A program made the translations under genes and the position numbers. A stretch of DNA of 64,000 nt from JACDHQ01 sp036401195 (lineage in GTDB: Bacteria; Gemmatimonadota; Gemmatimonadetes; Gemmatimonadales; Gemmatimonadaceae), in assembly GCA_036401195.1 (NCBI GenBank), contig DASWVQ010000013.1, positions 1 to 64,000 on the forward strand, given 5' to 3'. Of this stretch, positions 17,982 through 25,643 are shown piece by piece. Position 1 is the stretch's first letter. Every line of letters starts with the position of its first letter. The notes under the pieces are model-generated. The model saw nothing but the letters and a program-made list of their open reading frames with translations. It did not search any database and was not told where the DNA came from.

Positions 17982-18710
17982 ATGGATGCAGTGACTTTGG
18001 GAGCCGTCCGGCTCAGCCAGGGAGAACGGGATGCGCTGGCCGAATGGGCCGCCCGCGCCACCTGGCCGGCCGGGTTCGCGATCTACCAGCGGGGAGCCCC
18101 CGCCGACGGCCTGTTCGTCGTGACCCGTGGCCGGATCGTGCTGCGCAGCCGCGTGCGCGCCGGCCGCGGGTTCGTCCCGTGGATCGCCACGCCGGGCGAG
18201 ACCTTCGGCGGGGAGGGGCTCAACCCGGGGGCAACCTACGGGACCGACGCGCGCGCCGACGAAGAGAGCGAGACGCTCTTCCTCAGCGCCGCGAAGTTCC
18301 GCCAGATGATGCGCGAGCAGCCGCAGCGCGCCCTCGCCCTCGTGAGCCAGATGAGCGCCGAGCGTGCCGCGCTCCTCGACAAGCTGCGCGAGCTCACCAC
18401 GCTGAGCGTGGAGCAGCGGCTGATCACCACCCTCCTGCGCCTCTCCTCCAACGCCTGCTTCACCCGCGCCGACGGCCACATCGTGCTCGGCAACCCGCAC
18501 TACCGGCTGCTGTGCGAGCTGGTGGGGGCGACGCGGGAGTCGGTGTCGCTGGTGCTGGCCCGGCTCACCGGCGACGGGCTGTGCGCACGCGACGGCGGCT
18601 CGCTGATCGTCGCGCCGGCCCCCCGGCTCCTCGAGCGCCTGGAGATGCCGGTCGTGCTCGACGACATGTTCGTCAGCTCCGAGGGCGCGAGCGAGCAGCT
18701 GGTGCAATGA
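17982..18710 (+). CDS. Crp/Fnr family transcriptional regulator
   Basis: A 242-residue regulator with an N-terminal cyclic-nucleotide-binding-like beta barrel (about 20-110, FAIYQRGAPADGLFVVTRGRI) and a C-terminal winged helix (LSVEQRLITTLLRLS, then LVGATRESVSLVLARL as recognition helix). It has no N-terminal Cys set as in FNR, so it does not carry a [4Fe-4S] cluster of that type. Its divergent partner is a possible cluster protein. I choose ATG 17982 (GAGG upstream) over an in-frame TTG at 17949. Confidence 0.88.
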   Translation: MDAVTLGAVRLSQGERDALAEWAARATWPAGFAIYQRGAPADGLFVVTRGRIVLRSRVRAGRGFVPWIATPGETFGGEGLNPGATYGTDARADEESETLFLSAAKFRQMMREQPQRALALVSQMSAERAALLDKLRELTTLSVEQRLITTLLRLSSNACFTRADGHIVLGNPHYRLLCELVGATRESVSLVLARLTGDGLCARDGGSLIVAPAPRLLERLEMPVVLDDMFVSSEGASEQLVQ

Positions 18711-18717
18711 CGAGCGG

Positions 18718-18738
18718 CCGGCGGGTGCTCCCCGCCGG
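18718..18738 (+). terminator. hairpin after the Crp/Fnr gene
   Basis: CCGGCGGG and CCCGCCGG pair around a 5-base loop directly after the stop codon and before the next GTG start. No T-tract, so termination strength is uncertain. Confidence 0.45.
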
Positions 18739-18759
18739 CGGCCGTCGTAGATTGCGCGC

Positions 18760-19917
18760 GTGACCACTGCGCACGACCCCCGCTACGCCAGGCAGCTCGT
18801 GCTCCCCGAGGTGGGCCCTCGGGGACAGGCGCGGCTTGGCGGCGCGCACGTGCTGGTCGTCGGCGCGGGAGGCCTCGGTTCCCCCGTGGCGATGTACCTC
18901 GCCGCGGCCGGGGTGGGGCACCTCACCATCGCCGACGGGGACCGCGTGGAAGAGACCAACCTCCACCGGCAGGTCCTGTTCGGCGAGGGGGACGTGGGCG
19001 CGCCCAAGGCGGAGGCGGCCGCCGGCCGGCTCCGCGCGATGAATGCCGGCGTGCGCGTGGACGCGGTCGCAACCCAGGTGGACGCGGCGAACGCCCGTGC
19101 CCTTGTGGGCGCCGCCGACCTGGTCGTGGACGGGAGCGACAACTTCGCCACCCGGTACCTCCTGAGCGACGCCTGCGTGCTCGCCGGGCGCCCGCTGGTG
19201 CACGGCAGCGTGTCGCGCTTCGACGGCCAGGCCACCCTGCTCGTGGCCGGGGGCGGCCCCTGCTACCGCTGCCTGGTCCCGGTGCCCCCGGCGCCGGGCA
19301 CGGTCCCGTCCTGCGCCGAGGCGGGGGTGCTTGGCGTGCTGCCCGGTCTCGTGGGGGTCACGCAGGCGGCGATCGTGCTGCAGCAGCTGCTGGGATACGG
19401 CGAGTCGCTCGCCGGCCGGCTGCTCCTCCTGGAGGGGCGTGCGCTGCGCTGGACCGAGGTGGCCGTGGCGCGCGATCCGCGCTGCCCCGCCTGCGGCGAC
19501 GCGCGCACCCTCGCGGCGATCGGCGACCTGCCCGGTGGCGAGGCGCGGTGCGATCCCGCGCCCGGCGCCGCACCGGGGGCTGCACCAGGCGCTGAGGCGG
19601 CGGAGGAGATCGCCCCCCGCGACGCCGCGACGCGCCGTGCGTCGGGCTGGTCGCCCGTGCTCCTGGACGTGCGCGAACCGTGGGAGTGGCAGCTCGCCCG
19701 GCTCGACGACGCGACACTTTTCCCCATGAGCGAGATCCCTTCGCGGCGGGGCGAGCTCGATCCCGGGGCGGAGTACCTCGTCTACTGCCATCATGGGGTA
19801 CGCAGCGCGGCGGTGGCCGCGTGGCTGCGCGGGCAGGGGTACGGCCGGGTGACGAACCTGGCCGGCGGCATCGATCGCTGGAGCCGCGAGGTCGACCCGG
19901 CCGTGCCGCGCTACTGA
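18760..19917 (+). CDS. moeZ: ThiF/MoeB-type adenylyltransferase with C-terminal rhodanese domain
   Basis: A 385-residue fusion of the MoeZ/MOCS3 type. The E1-like domain (1-255) binds ATP through VVGAGGLGSP (33-42) and adenylates the C-terminal glycine of a small sulfur-carrier protein such as MoaD or ThiS; the two zinc CxxC pairs (CYRC, CPAC) are present. The rhodanese domain (about 285-380) has its sulfur-carrying Cys343 in YCHHGVRS. It serves molybdopterin, thiamine or tRNA thiolation pathways; no such genes are near to decide. The GTG start at 18760 follows a hairpin. A Gly/Ala/Pro-rich linker joins the domains. The hydrolase gene starts 2 bases after the stop. Confidence 0.92.
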   Translation: MTTAHDPRYARQLVLPEVGPRGQARLGGAHVLVVGAGGLGSPVAMYLAAAGVGHLTIADGDRVEETNLHRQVLFGEGDVGAPKAEAAAGRLRAMNAGVRVDAVATQVDAANARALVGAADLVVDGSDNFATRYLLSDACVLAGRPLVHGSVSRFDGQATLLVAGGGPCYRCLVPVPPAPGTVPSCAEAGVLGVLPGLVGVTQAAIVLQQLLGYGESLAGRLLLLEGRALRWTEVAVARDPRCPACGDARTLAAIGDLPGGEARCDPAPGAAPGAAPGAEAAEEIAPRDAATRRASGWSPVLLDVREPWEWQLARLDDATLFPMSEIPSRRGELDPGAEYLVYCHHGVRSAAVAAWLRGQGYGRVTNLAGGIDRWSREVDPAVPRY

Positions 19918-19919
19918 TC

Positions 19920-20849
19920 GTGCCCCTCCCCCTCCCGGCCGCCGCGGCGGCGACCGCCCTGCTCGCGGGCACCGGTGCCCTGATCCGCGCCTATCGGGCG
20001 TGGCGAGTGGATCAGCAATGGCGGATGGGTCGTCGCTTCGGCGCTGACGGGGTCCAGGTGGGCGCCGAGCCGTTCGAGCTGCGCGCGGCCACCGGCAAGG
20101 CGGTGCTCCTGCTGCACGGCGCGGGCGACACGCCGCAGTCGGTGCGTGCGCTGGGGGAATCGCTGCACGCGGCGGGATACACCGTGCGCGCCCCGCTCCT
20201 TCCCGGGCATGGCCGGTCGCCGCGCGCGCTCGCCCGCACGCATGGGCGCGAGTGGCTGGCGCACGTGCGCGCGGAGCTCGCGGCGCTGGAGGCGATGCAT
20301 CCCTGGGTCGGGATCGTGGCGCAGTCGATGGGCGGCGCGCTGGCGGTGCAGCTCGCGGCGGAGCGCCCTGCCCTCCCGGCGCTCGTGCTGCTCGCCCCGT
20401 ACCTGTCCGTCCCCCCGGTGGTGGGGCAGGCGGCCGCGTGGGCGCCCCTCTGGTCGCTCACGATTCCCTTCCTTCCCTCCAGCGCCGACGGGTCGATCCT
20501 GGATCCGGCGGAACGGGAGCGGGCCCTCGGCTACGGAATGGTGTCCGCCAGGTCGGTGCGCGGGCTGGTGGCCACCGCGCGCGCCGGCGCGGCGGCGCTG
20601 CCGAAGGTGCGCGCGCCCACGCTGGTCCTGCAATCGCGCGCCGACAACCGGATCACGGCCGCTGGCGCGGAGGCGGCATTCGCCGAGCTCGGGGCACCCG
20701 ACAAGCGGTTCGTGTGGCTCGACGAGGGGGGACACGTGATCTCCGTGGACCGCGGGCGGGAGCGGGTGTTCGCGCTGGTCGCCGAGTGGCTGGCGGCGCA
20801 TGGGGGCGTGACCGGGGGCGGGGCGCGACGGGGGCCGGCCCGGGGATGA
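19920..20849 (+). CDS. alpha/beta hydrolase (lysophospholipase/esterase type)
   Basis: A 309-residue serine hydrolase. An N-terminal hydrophobic helix (LPAAAAATALLAGTGALI) may anchor it to the membrane. LLLHGAGDTPQS forms the oxyanion region, Ser136 in AQSMGGA is the nucleophile (first Gly of GxSxG is Ala), Asp lies in QSRADNRI and His in EGGHVIS. The overall pattern resembles monoacylglycerol lipase/carboxylesterase. The GTG start follows the moeZ stop by two bases, so the two genes are in one operon, although a functional link is not obvious. Confidence 0.85.
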   Translation: MPLPLPAAAAATALLAGTGALIRAYRAWRVDQQWRMGRRFGADGVQVGAEPFELRAATGKAVLLLHGAGDTPQSVRALGESLHAAGYTVRAPLLPGHGRSPRALARTHGREWLAHVRAELAALEAMHPWVGIVAQSMGGALAVQLAAERPALPALVLLAPYLSVPPVVGQAAAWAPLWSLTIPFLPSSADGSILDPAERERALGYGMVSARSVRGLVATARAGAAALPKVRAPTLVLQSRADNRITAAGAEAAFAELGAPDKRFVWLDEGGHVISVDRGRERVFALVAEWLAAHGGVTGGGARRGPARG

Positions 20850-20857
20850 AACGACGA

Positions 20858-20881
20858 AGAGTGGCCATCGCTGGCCACTCT
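20858..20881 (-). terminator. hairpin between convergent genes
   Basis: A 10-bp perfect stem AGAGTGGCCA/TGGCCACTCT with a 4-base loop. On the minus strand it is followed by TTCGTCGTTTC, so it best serves the histone-like gene; it may also block the hydrolase transcript. Confidence 0.65.
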
Positions 20882-20921
20882 CCGGATCGTTGTCCCTGCG
20901 CGGGCGCCGCGGCGCCCAGGG

Positions 20922-21452
20922 TCAGCGCACGCGATCGAGGATGTTCTCCCCCAGGTCCTTGGCGGCTTCCACGCCGCCGCTGACCACGTTGCCCGCCTGC
21001 TCCATGATGCCGGCGCCCACGCGCGACACGCGATCCAGCACGCCGGCCGACTTGGCGGGGGCGGAGCGCTTGCGGGCGGTCGACTTGCGGGCGGCCGACT
21101 TGCGGCCGGCGCTCGCGGAGCGGGAGGCCTTCTTCGCGCCGCCCTTCTTCGCGGCGGCCTTGCGGGCGGGGCCGCGGCTCGAGGCCTTCTTCGCGGTGCC
21201 CTTCTTCGCGGCGCTGCGGCGCGCGGTGGACTTCTTCGCGCCGCCCTTCTTCGCGGCGCCCTTCCGGGCCCCACCCTTCTTCGCGGCGCTCCGGCGCGCC
21301 GTGGACTTCTTCGCGGCGCCCTTCTTCGCGGTGCGCTTGCGGGCGCTCGACTTCTTCGCCCCGCCCTTGCGGGCGCTCGACTTCTTCGCGGACGCCTTCT
21401 TCGCGGACTTCCTGCTGCCGGACTTCGCACGCGACTTCTTCTTTGCCGCCAT
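20922..21452 (-). CDS. histone H1-like lysine/alanine-rich DNA-binding protein
   Basis: A 176-residue, highly basic protein. Residues 1-135 are made of Lys, Arg, Ala, Ser and Gly with repeated AKK, ARK and SARK units, like the C-terminal tail of histone H1 and bacterial Hc1/AlgP-type proteins. The last 40 residues form an amphipathic helix (VLDRVSRVGAGIMEQAGNVV). It probably coats or bridges the nucleoid DNA non-specifically. ATG 21452 is chosen because the basic repeat begins there (MAAKKKSRAK); the frame is open far upstream but that part is not repeat-like. A different repeat protein of this type is encoded at 58.7 kb. Confidence 0.8.
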   Translation of the reverse strand: MAAKKKSRAKSGSRKSAKKASAKKSSARKGGAKKSSARKRTAKKGAAKKSTARRSAAKKGGARKGAAKKGGAKKSTARRSAAKKGTAKKASSRGPARKAAAKKGGAKKASRSASAGRKSAARKSTARKRSAPAKSAGVLDRVSRVGAGIMEQAGNVVSGGVEAAKDLGENILDRVR

Positions 21453-22503
21453 GACTGGTGCTCCGGTGAATGGGTAAGGGCGCGGGAGGGCAAGGACTGC
21501 GCCGCCCCCCATGCGCACGCGAACAGGAATGCGCGTCGCGCGGGCAACAATATTCGCACGAAGGCGAGTGGCGTCCAGAGTCTTCGCGAAGAATTCGCGG
21601 AAATTCGCGCACGTCGGTGCCACGCGGTGCGCCGGCGGTGGTGGATGCGCGCGTGCGATGCGTTGCGCGCGACCCGCGACCCCGGACGCGGGGTCCCGCT
21701 GCGCAGCGCGTGATGCCGGTGGACGGCCAGGGGTTGCCCGCGCGCGGCCGTGCCGACATGCGACGATGCGCACGTCGGCGCACCGCACGAGTCGCGGACG
21801 CGCCGCCGATCTTCCGCGAATGCGTCGTCGTCCGCCGCCTGCCGCGCGCCGAGGACCGGCGCGCGATGCACGTGGGCGCGACCGCCAATCGCGGGCGGGT
21901 TTAGGGAGATGCGGGATGGGGTCGATGACGACGGGATGACCCCCGCGTCGCGGCGCAGGGGCGCGTGCGGCTGCGTCGCGCGCGCGCCCGACGGCGGTGC
22001 GACCCCTGTCCCGGGCCGCGCGAGCGGCGGGGCGGGGAAGGATCGGCCCGGGCGGGAGCGCACCGGCGGCCGGGTCGCAAACCGCCCCCTGTGTTGCATT
22101 GTGCGGCTGGGTTCCGCGGCCGGCGCGCCGGCGGAAAACCGGCGAATTCAGGGACGAATGAAACTGAACAACCCGTGTACAAACAAATGATGAGTCAGGA
22201 CAAAATGCCTCAATCCTGATTGCAGCGTTCGGGAATGCGAGCAAGCGACCGGCAAGCTGTTCCCGGTCAATGGGTTCCGGATGTTGCTGGATACAGGGCC
22301 GTCAAGGAAATTGACGCCTGAACGGTTTCGTGACGGCGGAGAACAAACGTTCTCCACTGGGTGCGGTCGGACACCCGACGCGCCGACTGTCGTAAAACCA
22401 GACAGTCCCCCCAGATGAGACATCAGGCACGGACTTTTCGTCTGGTGGCCGGCGTCGGCGGCGCATTTCCGCTCCGCCGGGACCTCACCGATCGAACGAC
22501 ACC
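21453..22503. other. 1 kb non-coding region between histone-like gene and pilus cluster 1
   Basis: No gene with believable composition on either strand. 21545-21610 is relatively A/T-rich and has three TTCGCG copies spaced 10-13 bases apart; it probably holds the promoter of the histone-like gene. 21610-22090 is extremely CpG-rich, with GCGCACGTCGG occurring twice (about 21607 and 21766). 22130-22440 drops in GC and holds short inverted repeats in front of the pilus operon (separate entry). Confidence 0.5.
22301..22407 (+). promoter_or_regulatory. leader of pilus cluster 1 with four inverted repeats
   Basis: Four short perfect inverted repeats in 107 bases: GTCAA-N5-TTGAC (22301-22315), GGAGAAC-N4-GTTCTCC (22338-22355), GTCGG-N4-CCGAC (22366-22379) and GACTGTC-N9-GACAGTC (22385-22407). 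They lie about 100-200 bases before the first subunit start. They could be operators or hairpins of a structured 5' leader. Confidence 0.5.
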
Positions 22504-23019
22504 GTGCTCACGCGAATGCTGCTCACGTCCTCCCTTGCTCTCGGAACGCTCGCCGGGTCCTCCCGCGCGGCCTCCGGCCAGGCGACGCTGACGGCCACCG
22601 CGCAGCTCGCGGCGTCGGCGACGGTGACGACCACGCAGCTCGACTTCGCGACCATCACCCCGGGCGTGACGAAGTCCATCGCGCCCCAGGCGGGGCTGGC
22701 CGACGGCATCGCCGGGACCGCGGCGGTCGTGTTCAACACCTCACAGGTCACCGTCGCGGTTCCCGCCGCGATGACCCTCACCGGCCCTGGCGCCACCATG
22801 CAGGCGACCCTCGCCTGCGCCTGGGCGGCCGCCTCCGGTGCCACCAGCACCACCCCCTTCACCTGCACCACCGGCCAGGTCTTCACCAACGCCTCGGCCG
22901 GGCAGGGACAGGGCTACGTCTACGTCGGCGGCTCCATCGCCGCCGCGGAATCGACCGCCAAGCCGGCGGGCACCTACAACGGAGCGGTCACCGTCACGGC
23001 GACCTATCCGGCGTCCTGA
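22504..23019 (+). CDS. DUF4402-type pilus subunit, first of cluster 1
   Basis: A 171-residue exported protein (or 167 if ATG 22516 is used), with a signal peptide ending near ASGQ. The mature part is Thr/Ala/Gly-rich with alternating beta strands. It shares with its neighbours the opening TATAQLAASATV...LDFATITPG and the ending YVYVGGSIAAAEST then GTYNGAVTV. The DUF4402 family is related to pilus and spore-coat-U subunits that polymerise by donor-strand exchange. Two Cys (AC, TC) may form a disulfide. Being first and highly repetitive in sequence, it is a likely major shaft subunit. No clear ribosome binding site. Confidence 0.8.
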   Translation: MLTRMLLTSSLALGTLAGSSRAASGQATLTATAQLAASATVTTTQLDFATITPGVTKSIAPQAGLADGIAGTAAVVFNTSQVTVAVPAAMTLTGPGATMQATLACAWAAASGATSTTPFTCTTGQVFTNASAGQGQGYVYVGGSIAAAESTAKPAGTYNGAVTVTATYPAS

Positions 23020-23078
23020 GTCGCTCCCTTTCCTTCCGACGTTCCACGCCGTTTCTCACCACCCCACCGAGTCCTCCC

Positions 23079-23564
23079 ATGATCAAGCGCCTCCTCGCCC
23101 TCGCCCTCATCGCCACGCCGGCCCTCGCCAGCGCCCAGACGTCCGTCACGGCCACCGCCAGCGTCGCCGCCACCTCCACGCTCGCCGTCGACAAGAACAT
23201 CGACTTCGGCGCCGTGACCCCGGGCAGCCTCCTCACCCTCGCGCCGAACGCCGCCGGCGCCGGCCAGGTGACCGTGTCCTACAACACGACCACCGCCACG
23301 GTGACCGTCCCCGCCTCGGTGCTGCTCACGAACACGACCTACGGCACCGCGACGATGACCGCCAACCTCTCCTGCAACACCGACGGCTCGGCGACGGCCG
23401 GCGCCTGCGGCGCGCAGGCCTTCAACTACAACGGCTCGAACGCCGCCCTCGCGACCGGCTCGGTCTACATCGGCGGCAACATCCCGGCGGCGAACAGCGC
23501 CGGCGCCCGCGTGGGCACCTACAACGGCAGCATCTCGGTCACCGTCGCCAACTCCGGCGTCTGA
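23079..23564 (+). CDS. DUF4402-type pilus subunit, second of cluster 1
   Basis: A 161-residue exported protein with a clean signal peptide (MIKRLLALALIATPALASAQ). It is a clear paralog of the preceding subunit: TATASVAATSTLAV, IDFGAVTPGS, SVYIGGNIPAA and GTYNGSISVTV occupy the same positions. Two Cys (SC and AC) again flank the centre. The hairpin right behind it could reduce transcription of the assembly genes relative to the two subunits. Confidence 0.82.
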   Translation: MIKRLLALALIATPALASAQTSVTATASVAATSTLAVDKNIDFGAVTPGSLLTLAPNAAGAGQVTVSYNTTTATVTVPASVLLTNTTYGTATMTANLSCNTDGSATAGACGAQAFNYNGSNAALATGSVYIGGNIPAANSAGARVGTYNGSISVTVANSGV

Positions 23565-23573
23565 CGACCGCGT

Positions 23574-23597
23574 GACGGGGCACCCCGGTGCCCCGTC
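23574..23597 (+). terminator. intra-operon hairpin (possible attenuator)
   Basis: An 11-bp perfect stem GACGGGGCACC/GGTGCCCCGTC with a 2-base loop, 10 bases after the second subunit gene and 9 bases before the next ATG. It has no T-tract, so partial termination or mRNA protection is more likely than full stop. Confidence 0.55.
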
Positions 23598-23605
23598 TTC
23601 GCTGC

Positions 23606-24091
23606 ATGCGACCCATGGGGTGGATCTCCGGCTGGCACGGGTGCGTGGTGGGGGTGGCGATGATGTTGCTTCCCGCCGCGGCCCGTGCCCAGCTGGCCAC
23701 GCCGCTCCAGGGGCTGAGCTTCGGGACGCTGATGGCGGGCGTCCCCGACCAGGTCACCCTGCAGGACGCCGCCCGCCGCGCCGAGGTCAACCTCGACCCG
23801 GCCGGCGCCTTCAACGCGGTGGTCGGGGTCCGCTTCATCCTCCCGGCCGCCATGATCCAGAGCTCCACCGGCCGGCAGCTGCCCCTCACCTTCGGCACCG
23901 CTGACGCCGGGATCTACGATCCGAAGACCGGCAGGCTGCAACCCTTCGACCCCGCGGTGGGTACCAGCTACCGGCTCAAGAAGTCCCCGGTCATGATCTA
24001 CCTGGCCGGCACCGCAGTGCCCGGGGCGGCGCAGCGCGCCGGTCCGTACAGCGCGTCGGTGACGCTGCTGATCACGAACCCCGCCCAGTAG
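23606..24091 (+). CDS. pilus subunit-like protein, third of cluster 1
   Basis: A 161-residue exported protein; signal region GCVVGVAMMLLPAAARAQ. The mature part starts LATPLQGLSFGTLMAGVPDQV, which matches the FGxxxPG opening of the DUF4402 neighbours, but the rest diverges (PTGRLQPFDPAVGTSYRL region) and lacks the GG-x-I motif. It may be a tip or minor subunit. ATG 23606 is chosen because an upstream GTG lies inside the hairpin. Confidence 0.7.
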   Translation: MRPMGWISGWHGCVVGVAMMLLPAAARAQLATPLQGLSFGTLMAGVPDQVTLQDAARRAEVNLDPAGAFNAVVGVRFILPAAMIQSSTGRQLPLTFGTADAGIYDPKTGRLQPFDPAVGTSYRLKKSPVMIYLAGTAVPGAAQRAGPYSASVTLLITNPAQ

Positions 24092-24104
24092 ACCCGATCG
24101 CCCC

Positions 24105-25019
24105 ATGCGCCCCCGTCCCGCCTCCTCCGACATCCCCCGCGCCGCGCGCCGCCTTGCCGCCGCTGCGCTCCGTCGTGGCCGCCTGCTCCTGGGGGCCATC
24201 GTGCTGCTCGCCGCGGCCGCGCCGCACGCCCGTGCCGTGACGGTGAGCCCGTCGGCGCTGTACATCGACCATCGCACGCGCTCCGGCGTCCTCACCCTGA
24301 TCAACACGGGCACGCGCGCCGAGGAGATCGAGATCGGCTTCGCCTTCGGCTATCCCCGCGCGGACTCGCTGGGGAACGTGACGGTGCAGCTCCTGGACTC
24401 GGTGCCCACCGGGGAGCCCTCGGCCGTCGCCTGGCTCCGCGCCTTTCCGCGACGCATCCGGCTCGAGCCGGGGCAGCGGCAGGCGGTGCGCGTGCTCGTG
24501 CAGCCTCCCGCGGGCCTGGCGCCCGGGGAATACTGGGCGCGCATCCTGGTCCGCTCGCGGGGCGCCCAGCCCCCGATCGAGCAGCAGCAGGGTGACATCA
24601 AGCTGCAGGTCGAGGTGGAGACGGTGATCGCCACCGCGGTGTCCTACCGCAATGGCGAGGTCTCCACGGGGCTCGCCGAGAAGGCGCTGCGCGCCAGCGC
24701 CGCGGCCGATTCGCTCGTGCGCGTCTGGATGTCGCTCTCCCGCCAGGGGAACGCCGCCTTCCTGGGGCACGTGCGCTCCGAGCTGGTGAATCCCAGCGGC
24801 GACGTCGTCGCGCGCACCGAGGACGACATCGCGGTGTACCGCGACATGGAGCGCAAGTTCGAGATCGTCCTCCCCCCCGAGCTTCGCGGGCGGTCGCTCG
24901 CGGGGTACCGGGTGCGCTACCTGATCGACACCACGCGCCCCGACCTGCCGCCGGGCGGCCCACTGCCGGCGCCCCCGCGCCAGGGGACGGTCGCCGTCAC
25001 GGAGCCCGCGCCCCGATGA
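24105..25019 (+). CDS. PapD-like periplasmic pilus chaperone, cluster 1
   Basis: A 304-residue exported protein with an unusually long basic N-terminus before its signal (LLLGAIVLLAAAAPHARA). Mature part: VTVSPSALYIDHRTRSGVLTLINTGTRAEEIEIGF is the first Ig-like domain of fimbrial chaperones, FPRRIRLEPGQRQAVRVLV is the conserved G1-strand stretch that donates a strand to subunits. The second domain runs from about 165. It folds and delivers the subunits to the usher. It overlaps the next subunit by 4 bases (ATGA). Confidence 0.85.
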   Translation: MRPRPASSDIPRAARRLAAAALRRGRLLLGAIVLLAAAAPHARAVTVSPSALYIDHRTRSGVLTLINTGTRAEEIEIGFAFGYPRADSLGNVTVQLLDSVPTGEPSAVAWLRAFPRRIRLEPGQRQAVRVLVQPPAGLAPGEYWARILVRSRGAQPPIEQQQGDIKLQVEVETVIATAVSYRNGEVSTGLAEKALRASAAADSLVRVWMSLSRQGNAAFLGHVRSELVNPSGDVVARTEDDIAVYRDMERKFEIVLPPELRGRSLAGYRVRYLIDTTRPDLPPGGPLPAPPRQGTVAVTEPAPR

Positions 25020-25633
25020 CCGCGCGCCTCCGCGTGGCCGGACCCGCGGCGCTGCCGACGCTGGGGCTCCTGGCGCTCCTGCTGCTCGCCCCCCGCAGCG
25101 CGCAGGCGCAGGGGACGACATCGCAGGCGCTCGCCGGCGTCGCGGTGCTCGACGTCGCCTCCACCGTGAACGGGCTGCGGAACCTCCGCTTCGGGTCCGT
25201 GCTGCCGGGGGGCTCGGCCACCGTCGCGCCGGCCAACGCCGCGGGCGCGGGGTGCAGCGGCGGGTGCCAGTCGGGGATGGTGACCTTCGCCAACCTCTCG
25301 AAGAAGGGGACCGACAAGTTCCTCGTCGTGACCTTCCCCTCGCTTCCCGCCACGCTCTCTGGGCCCGCAGGGGCCACGCTCGCGGCGTCGTTTCAGATCG
25401 CGGGCTGCCTCGTCAATCAGGCGACGGCGAGCGAGTACTACTGCGCGGCCGCCGGCGCCGCCACCAGCGCGGGGAACTACCGGATGCAGGTGAACGGGCC
25501 GGCCCCGGGCGGGAACGTCGCCAACCGCGACGTGAACTTCTACATCGGCGGCACCGTCACCGCCGCTCCCGGGCAACGCCCCGGCAGCTATACGGGTACG
25601 GTGACCATCGCCGTGACCTACAGCAGCGTCTAG
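25016..25633 (+). CDS. DUF4402-type pilus subunit, fourth of cluster 1
   Basis: A 205-residue exported protein; signal GLLALLLLAPRSAQAQ. It keeps the DUF4402 pattern: LRNLRFGSVLPGGSATV near the start and VNFYIGGTVTAAPGQ, PGSYTGTVTIAVTY at the end. It has four Cys, two more than the shaft subunits (CSGGC extra), and is larger. Encoded between chaperone and usher, it is a candidate tip or initiator. Start overlaps the chaperone stop (ATGA). Confidence 0.8.
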   Translation: MTARLRVAGPAALPTLGLLALLLLAPRSAQAQGTTSQALAGVAVLDVASTVNGLRNLRFGSVLPGGSATVAPANAAGAGCSGGCQSGMVTFANLSKKGTDKFLVVTFPSLPATLSGPAGATLAASFQIAGCLVNQATASEYYCAAAGAATSAGNYRMQVNGPAPGGNVANRDVNFYIGGTVTAAPGQRPGSYTGTVTIAVTYSSV

Positions 25634-25643
25634 GGAACCCTCC

